Positions 26,564-34,786 of a DNA stretch of 64,000 bases are shown piece after piece. The stretch comes from CAZEHS01 sp964511875 (GTDB taxonomy: Bacteria; Bacillota; Clostridia; Peptostreptococcales; Acidaminobacteraceae): assembly GCA_964511875.1 (NCBI GenBank), contig CAZEHS010000002.1, positions 23,943 through 87,942 of the forward strand. The letters are read 5' to 3'. The position numbers were made by a program, and so were the translations under genes. Numbering within the stretch: the stretch's first letter is position 1; each line of letters begins with the position of its first letter. Below the pieces are notes generated by a model, which was not told the DNA's origin, did not search any database, and was given only the letters and a program-made list of their open reading frames with translations.

Positions 26564-28912
26564 ATGGCAATGACCAAAAGAATGGAATCCCTTAAGAAAA
26601 GGCTATTTGAAGTCGAATTTCATGATCCGGGCGTATGGCATTTCCAAGATACCAACATTCTTGACGTATGGCCCGAAATTTCATCAAAACCGGTTGTTAT
26701 CCGAAAGGCATACGCTCAAAAGTATATGGGAGAATACCTGCCGGCAATAATCAAGCCTGATGAGTTGATTGTAGGGGTGCCTAATCAGAACAGCGTTGGA
26801 TGGGGCAGCGTATTGCCGATTTATTATACTGAAGAGGAAGGCTTGCAGGCGTCACGGTACGACCTGAATGAATGTTCAGTATGGGGACATCATCCCCCAG
26901 AATGGGAAAAGGTACTGCGTGTCGGTGTTGTGGGTATCAAGAGTGAAATCCTTGATCAGATTGAATTTAAATCAGCTCAGAACCAACCTGACCAAATGGC
27001 ACTGGATAACTTAACAGCCATGTTGATAGCGCTCGATGGCCTTATTGCCTTTGCTCGCCGTCACGGAGAAGCAGCACTTGAAATGTCTTCAACATGCGAA
27101 GATCCTGTGAGACGTCAGGAACTCATGGAGATTTACAAAGTATGTCAGACGGTTCCGATGAATCCCGCAAAGAGTTTCCATGAGGCTGCTCAGTCATTCT
27201 GGTTCACCTACAGTCTCGTCAACAGCGGTGGGGAGTTTGTTCCCCTTGGCCGCGCAGATCAAGCGCTATATCCATATTATCAAAAGGATATGGAGAGCGG
27301 GGTAATCACCCAGGAGAGAGGGACAGATATCCTGGCCAGCTTTCTTACGAAATGCAACGAACGCATTGTCCAGGATACCAAATTGGCTGAGAATCATTAC
27401 AATTTCGGCTTGTTCTCCCAGGGACAAGTGCCCAGTGAAGAAATCATGGAGAGTGGTACCAACCAGACCGGCGGTTATGAAACCCGTGCTCTGACCTGGC
27501 AGTTCGATCAGGACAATGATAGTGATGCAAATTTCAATTATGGTCAGTCCGGAAATGACTGGTTGATGAATTGTATTGTCGCAGGATTACATCCTGATGG
27601 TACGGATGCCACAAATCGCTTATCCTACATGTTTGTCGAGATCATGCATGATATGAACCTGTTAATGCCGACTCTGGCTGCACGGGTACACAGAGACACT
27701 CCGGATGATTTCATCAGACTGTTGGCCAGCGTACTCCGATACGGACAAGGGGAGCCGATGATCTACAATGATGAAACCATTATTCCTGGGTTCCTTGATT
27801 TGGGAATTCCCATTGAAGATGCTCGTGACTATTCCAATGATGGATGCTGGGAGACGCTCGTTCAGGGCAAAAGCCATTTCAGTTATGCCCACGTAATGAA
27901 TTTGAGATGCATAGAATGGGTGTTCAACCGGGGCATTTCTCAGCACAATGGAAAGCAAGAAGGTTTAGACACAGGTAATCCCCTTGAATTCAAGAACTTT
28001 GAGGAGTTCTATGGAGCATATCAGAGACAAGTGGATCATTATGTGGATTTACAGTGCCAGCGCAGATTGGACAATTTTCAGCTAAGCTACATGATAGCCC
28101 CAGATCCTCTCATGTCCTCTATCATGAATGACTGTATCATAAATGGAAGGGATATAAGCCAGGATGGCGCTCGTTATATCTTCCACCAAATCTTAGTTAC
28201 AGGACTATCCTGCACGGTTGATTCGTTGATGGTGGTCAAAAAATTGGTATTTGAAGAAAACGCAGTATCAATGCAGGATTTGCTGTCGGCCCTAAAGGAT
28301 AACTGGAAAGGCCATGAGCAATTAAGAGCTCAAGCGATTAATAAAGTGCCTAAGTTTGGAAATGACATTGACGAAGTTGATGAAATTGCGGTGAGAGTGC
28401 TGAAGGATGTCGAGAACCGGGTCAATGAATGGAATGCAAGAAAGACACGGATACTCTTCCCCTGCGGAATCGGCACATTTGAAAACTATGCTGTTCTTGG
28501 CCGTGATATTTCCGCTTCGCCCGATGGCAGGTTCTTCGGGGATCAGATTGCTCCGAATTATTCGCCAACCCCGGGAGTCGACAAGAATGGACCGACTGCA
28601 ACGATCAGGAGTGTAACCAAACCTGACCTTGTGCGCTATTACAGCGGTACCCCTCTGGACCTTTCAATCAATTCAAAGGAAGTTGAAGGGGATGCAGGAA
28701 TCGTCCGATTGGCAGGTGTCATTCGATCATTCTGTGATCTTGGCGGTCAGATTCTCACTATTACATCGACCAATGTTGAAGATTTGAAGGACGCAAAAGT
28801 CAATCCTGAAAGACATCGTGGATTGAGAGTACGGATGGGAGGACTTTCCGCTTACTACGTGTCCATGTCCCCCATACAACAGGACAATATCATCAAGAGA
28901 TTCTCAAGATGA
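26564..28912 (+). CDS. Glycyl-radical enzyme of the pyruvate-formate-lyase-like superfamily, substrate unknown
   Basis: The 782-residue enzyme is typical in length for GRE eliminases and lyases. The thiyl-radical Cys428 and general-base Glu430 sit in YSNDGCWETL, a Cys-X-Glu arrangement found in dehydratases, lyases and decarboxylases and unlike the Cys-Cys pair of true PFL. The glycyl loop near the C-terminus reads RVRMGGLSAYYV, with the radical Gly at 760 by alignment to the usual RVxGY; here Ala becomes Gly759 and Tyr becomes Leu761. Its activase overlaps by 4 bp. It probably abstracts H from the imported polyol- or sugar-like substrate and eliminates or cleaves it to a carbonyl product. 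It does not match choline, glycerol, isethionate or hydroxyproline enzymes in these motifs as I know them. Confidence 0.93.
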   Translation: MAMTKRMESLKKRLFEVEFHDPGVWHFQDTNILDVWPEISSKPVVIRKAYAQKYMGEYLPAIIKPDELIVGVPNQNSVGWGSVLPIYYTEEEGLQASRYDLNECSVWGHHPPEWEKVLRVGVVGIKSEILDQIEFKSAQNQPDQMALDNLTAMLIALDGLIAFARRHGEAALEMSSTCEDPVRRQELMEIYKVCQTVPMNPAKSFHEAAQSFWFTYSLVNSGGEFVPLGRADQALYPYYQKDMESGVITQERGTDILASFLTKCNERIVQDTKLAENHYNFGLFSQGQVPSEEIMESGTNQTGGYETRALTWQFDQDNDSDANFNYGQSGNDWLMNCIVAGLHPDGTDATNRLSYMFVEIMHDMNLLMPTLAARVHRDTPDDFIRLLASVLRYGQGEPMIYNDETIIPGFLDLGIPIEDARDYSNDGCWETLVQGKSHFSYAHVMNLRCIEWVFNRGISQHNGKQEGLDTGNPLEFKNFEEFYGAYQRQVDHYVDLQCQRRLDNFQLSYMIAPDPLMSSIMNDCIINGRDISQDGARYIFHQILVTGLSCTVDSLMVVKKLVFEENAVSMQDLLSALKDNWKGHEQLRAQAINKVPKFGNDIDEVDEIAVRVLKDVENRVNEWNARKTRILFPCGIGTFENYAVLGRDISASPDGRFFGDQIAPNYSPTPGVDKNGPTATIRSVTKPDLVRYYSGTPLDLSINSKEVEGDAGIVRLAGVIRSFCDLGGQILTITSTNVEDLKDAKVNPERHRGLRVRMGGLSAYYVSMSPIQQDNIIKRFSR

Positions 28913-29817
28913 AAGGGCTGATAACTAACATACAGCGGTTTTCGGTTCACGACGGTTATGGAATCAGAACCATCGTATTCCTTTCAGGATGCTCGTTAAA
29001 ATGCGCATGGTGTCAAAATCCGGAAACACTGAGATGTAAACCGGAACTGATGTTTCTGGAGGATTTGTGTATTGGCTGCGGCGCATGTGTCCGCGTATGT
29101 CCCACAGGTGCTTCGAAAATGAAAGACGGCCGCGTCACCGTTGACAGGGATTTGTGTAAAGCTTGCTTCGAATGTGTCAAGGCCTGTTATTTCGATGCGC
29201 GACGCCCTTCAAGCAAGGTAATGACAGTCGATGAGACTTACAGGGAATTCATGCGGGACGAAGTCTTTTTCCGCAATTCAGGCGGAGGACTGACGCTTAG
29301 CGGCGGCGACCCTTTGTACCAGATAGACTTTGCGGTGGAGCTGCTTAAACGGGTCAAGGACGCAGGCCTTCATACGGCAATAGAAACTGCAGGAAACGTC
29401 CCTTACGCGTCCATACAAAAGGTTCTGCCTTATACCGACCTGTTTTTGTACGACATTAAAATGATTGACGAGGATAAGCATAAGCAATGGACCAATGCAT
29501 CAAATAAGATAATCTTGAGCAATCTGATTCAATTGGCGAAGGAGGGCAAGGAGATCATCATCCGTGTTCCTCTTATCCCGAATTTGAACGATGGCGATGA
29601 GTTTAGATCAATCGTGGATTTCGTAAGTGGGCTGCCTGCGATAAGAGAGATACACATTCTTCCCTACCATAGTTTCGGCGAATCAAAATACACTCAACTG
29701 GAAATGAAGAACACTATGATCGGCTATCAGGAAGAAAATGACGAAGCGATTGTTGCCTGTAAAAATTATGCGTTGGATAAAGGTTTTAAAGTCAGTATCG
29801 GGGGTGCTGGTTTTTGA
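28909..29817 (+). CDS. Glycyl-radical enzyme activating enzyme (radical SAM, with two extra Fe-S clusters)
   Basis: The 302-residue radical SAM protein has the cluster-binding cysteines 28, 32 and 35 (CSLKCAWC). A ferredoxin-like insert with two CxxCxxCxxxC motifs follows (Cys54/57/60/64 and 83/86/89/93), typical for activases of GRE eliminases but absent from PFL activase. The glycine-rich GGGLTLSGGDP and later SAM-binding regions are present. It installs the glycyl radical on the adjacent GRE. The start codon overlaps the GRE stop (ATGA), implying translational coupling. Confidence 0.95.
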   Translation: MKGLITNIQRFSVHDGYGIRTIVFLSGCSLKCAWCQNPETLRCKPELMFLEDLCIGCGACVRVCPTGASKMKDGRVTVDRDLCKACFECVKACYFDARRPSSKVMTVDETYREFMRDEVFFRNSGGGLTLSGGDPLYQIDFAVELLKRVKDAGLHTAIETAGNVPYASIQKVLPYTDLFLYDIKMIDEDKHKQWTNASNKIILSNLIQLAKEGKEIIIRVPLIPNLNDGDEFRSIVDFVSGLPAIREIHILPYHSFGESKYTQLEMKNTMIGYQEENDEAIVACKNYALDKGFKVSIGGAGF

Positions 29818-30077
29818 AAGTCGTTATCTATTTGGAGTACTATGGAGAATACAAAAGACAAACCGGCAAAATGAATGAAGAATTGATTGTTTCATCAGCC
29901 TTAGCGGAAGCCTATCCGCAAATCATGAACCACATAAAAGAAGCATATGGGCTGATGCCGCCATTTGTCATGATGATGGGTAATGCACATATTGCTGGAG
30001 TACTGAAATATCGCGGGGATGAGCCATTAAAAGACGGGACTGTTTTTAAATTCCTGCCATCCATATCTGGTGGCTGA
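29814..30077 (+). CDS. MoaD/ThiS-like sulfur carrier protein
   Basis: The 87-residue protein has a ubiquitin-like MoaD fold and ends in SGG, the C-terminal Gly-Gly that is thiocarboxylated to deliver sulfur to molybdopterin. The start is TTG 29814, overlapping the activase stop by 4 bp; no better start is visible, so expression is probably coupled. Its position right before the aldehyde ferredoxin oxidoreductase suggests that it supplies the pterin-dithiolene of that enzyme. No MoaE or other cofactor genes are in the window. Confidence 0.82.
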   Translation: MKVVIYLEYYGEYKRQTGKMNEELIVSSALAEAYPQIMNHIKEAYGLMPPFVMMMGNAHIAGVLKYRGDEPLKDGTVFKFLPSISGG

Positions 30078-30096
30078 ATAAAAACGAGGTGATGTC

Positions 30097-31980
30097 ATGA
30101 AAGGATTTGCAGGCAAAATACTACATGTCAATCTGAATGAGGGAACCTTCCTCGTTGAGCGACCTGATGAGCAGTTTTACAGAACTTATATAGGCGGCAG
30201 CTGCTTGGGTACTTATTATGTCATGAAGGGCATGGAAAAAGGGACCGAACCTTTATCTCCTGAAAGCGTACTTGTTTTTTCAATTGGTCCATTGGCCGGT
30301 GCAGCGATCAGTGGAGCATCGAGGCATGCGGTTACAGGGAAATCCCCACAAACCGGCGGAATCATGGCCAGTGAAGGCGGCGGCTACTGGGCGCCTGAAT
30401 TGAAGTGGGCTGGTTTTGATGCAATAGTCCTGACTGGGAAATCTGAGAAGCCAGTCTACTTGTGGATCCACAATGGCGATGTTGAACTGCGTGATGCCGT
30501 AAGTATCTGGGGTAAGACTACGAAGGAAGCTCAGACGATTATTCGTGATGAGTTAGGTGATGACAAAATCCGTGTAGCCCAGATTGGTGTGGCTGGTGAG
30601 ACAGGCTGTAATTATGCCAATATTGTTAATGAACTTGCGCATTTTAATGGCCGCGGCGGCCTTGGTGCAGTGATGGGATCCAAAAATCTCCGTGCAATTG
30701 CAGTCCGCGGTACCAGCAAACCGGATTATTTTGATCAGGAAGGTATCAAGGCTCTTGCAAAGAAAGGGGCTGAAACCATACGCGATAGCTCAGGGTTGCA
30801 GGGCTTTAAAAAGTATGGAACAAATGGGTGTGTTGATGAGCATATCGGTCTGGGAGGGTTGCCTACGAGGAATTGGTCATCCGGCGTATTTGAAGGACAG
30901 GATGATCTGACACCAGTAGCCTGGAATGACGCACTCATTAAGCCAGGCACATGTTTTGGCTGTGCTCAAAGCTGCAAGCGTCATATTGACGGCAATAAAA
31001 CAGATGCTGTTGATCCTGCCTATGGCGGCCCAGAGTATGAGACAGTAGGCATGGTGGGCCCGAACCTTTGCATATCGGATAAAGTTGCTATCTGCCAGAT
31101 CAATGAGATCTGTTCTAAATACGCCTTTGATACGATTTCCTTTGGTGCCACGGCCAGTTTTATCATGGAGTGTTTTGAGAAAGGGCTTCTGACTGAAGCC
31201 GACACCGGTGGGCTGTCCATAACCTTCGGAAATGTCGATGCAGTACTCAAATTGGCAGAACAGATCGGTCGTGGAGAAGGTTTTGGGAAATTGGCGGCTG
31301 AAGGCTCTGCTTTCTTGGCCCAAAAAATCGGCAAAGGCAGCGAAAAGTTTCTACTCACTGTAAAAAACAAAGAATTCCCTGCTCATATGCCGCAGGCAAA
31401 GGCATCCTTAGGTCTTGCCTATGCATTGGTGCCATATGGGGCAGACCATGTATCCAGTCAGATGGACCCGACAATCGGTGTCGCCCCATTGCCATATCAG
31501 ATGAAAGGGCTTGGCTTTGACAGGGCTGAAGACCCATCGGAGATGAATCTGGAAAAGGCAAAATTGTTTTGGCGAACTCAGGTTGCCTACAGCATGATGG
31601 ATACTGCAAGTGTATGCTTGCTGGCATTCAGTTTCTGGACCGCATACGACCTGGATGATCTGGTCCAAGGCATCAATGTTGCAACGGGTTGGAAAATGAA
31701 TCTCTATGAACTCATGATGGTAGGCGAAAGACGGCTTCAGATGATGCGGGCATTCAATGCCAAGGAAGGATTCACCAGCACAGATGATGTTCTGCCGGAA
31801 AAACTTTTCATCCCATTGAAGGGGGGCATAACTGACGGCGTAGCAATGGACAAGGATGCCTTTTTTAAAGCCAGGGACCTTTACTATGAATTAGCAGGCT
31901 GGACTACAGAAAACAATGCACCTTCTACCGCACGATTGCTATCCCTCAATCTGGATTGGGTTACTGACTATCTAAGCTGA
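30097..31980 (+). CDS. Aldehyde:ferredoxin oxidoreductase (tungsten/molybdopterin enzyme)
   Basis: The 627-residue protein is a full-length AOR. The N-terminal domain begins GFAGKILHVNLNEG and has GPLAGAAISGASRHAVTGKS and the pterin-binding HFNGRGGLGAVMGSKNLRAI. The [4Fe-4S] cysteines are 286, 289 and 293 (CFGCAQSC), plus distal Cys507 (TASVCLLAF). It oxidises aldehydes to acids with ferredoxin, or runs in reverse. In the same transcript as the GRE it would convert the aldehyde product and return low-potential electrons. GAGGTG precedes the ATG. Confidence 0.95.
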   Translation: MKGFAGKILHVNLNEGTFLVERPDEQFYRTYIGGSCLGTYYVMKGMEKGTEPLSPESVLVFSIGPLAGAAISGASRHAVTGKSPQTGGIMASEGGGYWAPELKWAGFDAIVLTGKSEKPVYLWIHNGDVELRDAVSIWGKTTKEAQTIIRDELGDDKIRVAQIGVAGETGCNYANIVNELAHFNGRGGLGAVMGSKNLRAIAVRGTSKPDYFDQEGIKALAKKGAETIRDSSGLQGFKKYGTNGCVDEHIGLGGLPTRNWSSGVFEGQDDLTPVAWNDALIKPGTCFGCAQSCKRHIDGNKTDAVDPAYGGPEYETVGMVGPNLCISDKVAICQINEICSKYAFDTISFGATASFIMECFEKGLLTEADTGGLSITFGNVDAVLKLAEQIGRGEGFGKLAAEGSAFLAQKIGKGSEKFLLTVKNKEFPAHMPQAKASLGLAYALVPYGADHVSSQMDPTIGVAPLPYQMKGLGFDRAEDPSEMNLEKAKLFWRTQVAYSMMDTASVCLLAFSFWTAYDLDDLVQGINVATGWKMNLYELMMVGERRLQMMRAFNAKEGFTSTDDVLPEKLFIPLKGGITDGVAMDKDAFFKARDLYYELAGWTTENNAPSTARLLSLNLDWVTDYLS

Positions 31981-32011
31981 ATCTCAAATTAAAAGATAAT
32001 GAGGAAACGAC

Positions 32012-32356
32012 ATGCCGTATATTGATGTTAAAGTGACTTCAGTGCTTAATGAAGATGAGAAAACAGCACTGAAAGATGGTTTGGGTCAAATTATAACTAG
32101 AATCCCAGGAAAATCAGAAGCGGTCACAATGATCGGTCTGACAGGTGGTTATGACTTGTTTTTAGGCGGAAAGTCATTGGTTAGCGGCGCTTATGTTGAG
32201 GTCAAGGCCTTTAATGAAGTACCCAGAGAGTATAAGGAGCTTGTTAACACAGGAATTTTCGAATTACTGACAAAAGTTTTATCTGTTCCATCAAAGAATG
32301 TCTATATAACTTATTATGATCAGAATGAATGGGGCTGCAACGGAAGTTTATTGTAA
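32012..32356 (+). CDS. Tautomerase-superfamily (MIF / 4-oxalocrotonate-tautomerase-like) protein
   Basis: The 114-residue protein starts Met-Pro (MPYIDVKVTS), and Pro would be the N-terminal catalytic base after Met removal. The length and the second half (YVEVKAFNEVPREYKELVNTG, then VYITYYD) fit an MIF-like double beta-alpha-beta unit. It would interconvert keto and enol forms of a 2-oxo or dicarbonyl intermediate. It is last gene of the GRE operon, 31 bp behind the AOR. Confidence in the fold is good, in the substrate nil. Confidence 0.8.
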   Translation: MPYIDVKVTSVLNEDEKTALKDGLGQIITRIPGKSEAVTMIGLTGGYDLFLGGKSLVSGAYVEVKAFNEVPREYKELVNTGIFELLTKVLSVPSKNVYITYYDQNEWGCNGSLL

Positions 32357-32398
32357 AGGACAAATTACTGGAATGTAAATTAAAATGAAACGAACCAT

Positions 32399-32425
32399 GA
32401 AGGCCCTACCATCGGTGGGGCTTTC
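32399..32425 (+). terminator. Terminator of the GRE operon
   Basis: GCCCTACC / GGTGGGGC stem with a short loop followed by a T-containing tail; modest strength. Confidence 0.6.
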
Positions 32426-32433
32426 GTCATTGA

Positions 32434-32464
32434 TTGTTGACAATTAGAGTTAATGGTGTATAAT
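32434..32464 (+). promoter_or_regulatory. Promoter of the LacI-type regulator with a TTGTTGACAA operator
   Basis: TTGACA (32437-32442), 16-bp spacer, TATAAT (32459-32464). The operator TTGTTGACAA (32434-32443) overlaps the -35 box and is identical to one of the sites before the GRE operon, so the LacI gene may belong to the GntR regulon. Confidence 0.65.
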
Positions 32465-32529
32465 AAAGATGATTAGTATTATATGTGTATATAAATGCGT
32501 TATAACAGGATTTTCCAGGGAGCAATTCT

Positions 32530-33555
32530 ATGAGTGTTACAATCATTGATATCGCAGATAAAATAGGCGTATCCAATGCCACCGTATCCAGAGCATTGAA
32601 TGGGAAGAAGGGTGTATGTGAGAAAACCCGGATACGTATCCTCACGGAAGCAAAAAAGCAAAGATATCAACCCAATGCTATCGCAAGGGGACTTGTGAGC
32701 AGGTCAACAAACACGATAGGCTTGGTCATACCTGATATCACAAATCCTTTTTTTCCAGAAGTGGCGCGCGGCGTTGAAGATGCGTGCCGGGAAGCTGGAT
32801 ACAACCTGCTCTTGTGCTGTTCAAACTGGGACAGGGATCAGGAAAAATCCTGCTTGGAAATCCTGAAACAAAGTCGAGTGGACGGTCTGATCATAAACCC
32901 GAACTCGCTTTCCAACATTGAACTCATCGAAAAGACAGGGATACCAGTGGTATATCTCAATTCAAGGCTAAATGATGGATACAGCACTTATGTAGGAGTC
33001 GACAATGAATTGGGTGCCCAGATTGCGACGGAACATTTGATACAGTGTGGTTATAAGCGGGTTGCGTATATAGGAGGAGCTAGTCGCTCATTTTCAAATA
33101 ACGAACGGTTGAACGGATATCTGGCAGCACTTAATAAAAACAACATCGAGACTATTAACGGATTAATCATGTCAGGAAAATTTGATAATGAATCCGGGTA
33201 CGAACTGACCAAACGGTTATTTGAGCGGCAAGACCCGCCAGATGCTGTTTTCGCGGGAAATGATATGATTGCCCTCGGAGTAATGGAATATGCTCAGGAG
33301 AGGAATCTGAAGATTCCGGAAGACTTCGGAATCATCGGTTTCGATGACATGTTCGCTTCGGGCTTGCCTCAAATCCAGTTGAGTACGATGGCTATTCCGA
33401 AAACATTCTTAGGAAAAAAATCGCTGGATATTCTGTTGGATAAAATCAATTCAGATGAAGTCGGCAGCATCAATTATGTGATCAAACCCAGATTGATTGT
33501 CAGGAAAACCACACGGGTTATCTTGGATCATGGAAATCCACTAGCATTTCAATGA
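32530..33555 (+). CDS. LacI-family transcriptional regulator
   Basis: The 341-residue protein has an N-terminal LacI helix-turn-helix with hinge (IIDIADKIGVSNATVSRALN; RYQPNAIARGL). The sugar-binding-protein-like effector domain follows (IGLVIPDITNPFFPEVARG; GIPVVYLNS; IIGFDDMFASGLPQIQLSTM). It would sense a sugar-like effector. At the end of the island, behind the GRE operon, it adds a substrate-specific control layer. GGGAGC precedes the ATG. Confidence 0.94.
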   Translation: MSVTIIDIADKIGVSNATVSRALNGKKGVCEKTRIRILTEAKKQRYQPNAIARGLVSRSTNTIGLVIPDITNPFFPEVARGVEDACREAGYNLLLCCSNWDRDQEKSCLEILKQSRVDGLIINPNSLSNIELIEKTGIPVVYLNSRLNDGYSTYVGVDNELGAQIATEHLIQCGYKRVAYIGGASRSFSNNERLNGYLAALNKNNIETINGLIMSGKFDNESGYELTKRLFERQDPPDAVFAGNDMIALGVMEYAQERNLKIPEDFGIIGFDDMFASGLPQIQLSTMAIPKTFLGKKSLDILLDKINSDEVGSINYVIKPRLIVRKTTRVILDHGNPLAFQ

Positions 33556-33570
33556 AGCAGCAAACAATTG

Positions 33571-33608
33571 ATAACCATCAGTCCAGTTGAATTGATGGTT
33601 ATTTTTTA
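33571..33608 (+). terminator. Intrinsic terminator of the LacI gene
   Basis: ATAACCATCA / TGATGGTTAT stem (33571-33580 with 33593-33602) followed by six Ts; marks the right end of the island. Confidence 0.88.
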
Positions 33609-33679
33609 TTGCAAAAAACCTTCACTGGGTATAATATAAACATATGATTACAACATAAAGATATACTTACGGAGAAAAT

Positions 33680-34786
33680 ATGACAACTCGTGAAAAAGAA
33701 ATCCTGAACCTGTTGCGGGAATACCCGCTTATATCCCAGCAGGACTTGGCTGAACAACTGGGCATAACGCGGTCTTCAGTAGGCGTCCACATCAGCAACC
33801 TGATGCAGAAGGGATATATCCGCGGCAAGGGGTACATACTCGCTGATGAGAGACGTATAGCTGTGGTGGGAGGCGCGAATCTGGATATTTTTGGTTTTCC
33901 TGAGTCTGAGCTGCTGCCTGGAGTTTCTAACCCCGGCCGTGTAGAGTCCGCATGCGGCGGAGTAGGCCGGAATATCGCTGAGAACCTTGCCCGTTTGGGA
34001 ACACCTGTAGGGCTAATTACTGCTATAGGGCAGGATTCTCAGGGGGAACGGATTCGACAGGTGTGCCATGCTGCAGGAGTGGATCTGGAGCATGGCATCG
34101 TTTCTGCACGCTACCCCACGTCAACTTATATTGCATTGCAGGATGGGCGGGGAGATATGGCTTGGGCGGTTTCTCAGATGGATATCATGGCTGAAATGAC
34201 TGTGGAAAATCTCCGGAAAGAGGAGTCCTGGCTGGATCAGGCTTCTGCGCTGGTTTTGGATGCTAATCTGCCGGAAGCCGCATTAGGTTGGCTTGCGGAT
34301 CGCTATTCTCATCAGCCGGTCTGGGTGGATCCGGTATCTGTTGAAAAATCAAAGAAACTCAGTGGATTTCTTGGACGTTTTTTTGCCATTAAACCCAATC
34401 GGAAGGAAGCGGCTCAACTTTCCGGCATCTCGGCAGAAGGAAGGGATGGGGTACTGGCCAACTGGCGTTATTTCATGAGCCTGGGTGTAGCAGAACTCTG
34501 GCTTTCTCTTGGTCAGGAAGGCCTTTTTTTCGGAAACTCAAAAGGCGGTTTTTTTGCAAGGTCTCCTGACATAAGGTCAGTCAATGCCAATGGGGCTGGG
34601 GATGCGCTCATGGCAGGCGCCGTATACAGCACCTTCGCGGGGTATACGGATCAGGACCGAGTCCGTATGGCGCTGGCCGCAGCAGCACTGACCTGTACAT
34701 CTTCAGAAACCATCCATCCAGATATGTCTGAAACACTTATAAAATCCATGATGCATGAGGTGACAATCAATGAAACGGTATCTTGA
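33680..34786 (+). CDS. psuK: Pseudouridine kinase (PfkB family) with N-terminal helix-turn-helix
   Basis: The 368-residue protein has a winged-helix segment (residues ~1-55: REKEILNLLREYPLISQQDL, ITRSSVGVHISNL). A complete PfkB kinase follows (IAVVGGANLDIFGFP; GGVGRNIAENLARLG; C-terminal anion hole and catalytic Asp in VNANGAGDALMAGAV). PfkB-HTH fusions are usual for PsuK/YeiC. The downstream psuG overlaps it by 17 bp, which identifies the substrate as pseudouridine. The HTH may let it regulate its own operon. A TATAAT box lies at 33630-33635. Confidence 0.9.
   Translation: MTTREKEILNLLREYPLISQQDLAEQLGITRSSVGVHISNLMQKGYIRGKGYILADERRIAVVGGANLDIFGFPESELLPGVSNPGRVESACGGVGRNIAENLARLGTPVGLITAIGQDSQGERIRQVCHAAGVDLEHGIVSARYPTSTYIALQDGRGDMAWAVSQMDIMAEMTVENLRKEESWLDQASALVLDANLPEAALGWLADRYSHQPVWVDPVSVEKSKKLSGFLGRFFAIKPNRKEAAQLSGISAEGRDGVLANWRYFMSLGVAELWLSLGQEGLFFGNSKGGFFARSPDIRSVNANGAGDALMAGAVYSTFAGYTDQDRVRMALAAAALTCTSSETIHPDMSETLIKSMMHEVTINETVS

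Noticed and set aside
3266..33555. Assignment of the island to sulfoquinovose/isethionate breakdown (split transketolase plus GRE resemble sulfo-TK and sulfite-lyase pathways)
   Set aside because: No sulfite-handling, sulfonate transporter or sulfosugar isomerase genes are visible. The GRE motifs differ from those I know for isethionate lyase, and both importers are ribose-type. It remains only a hypothesis.
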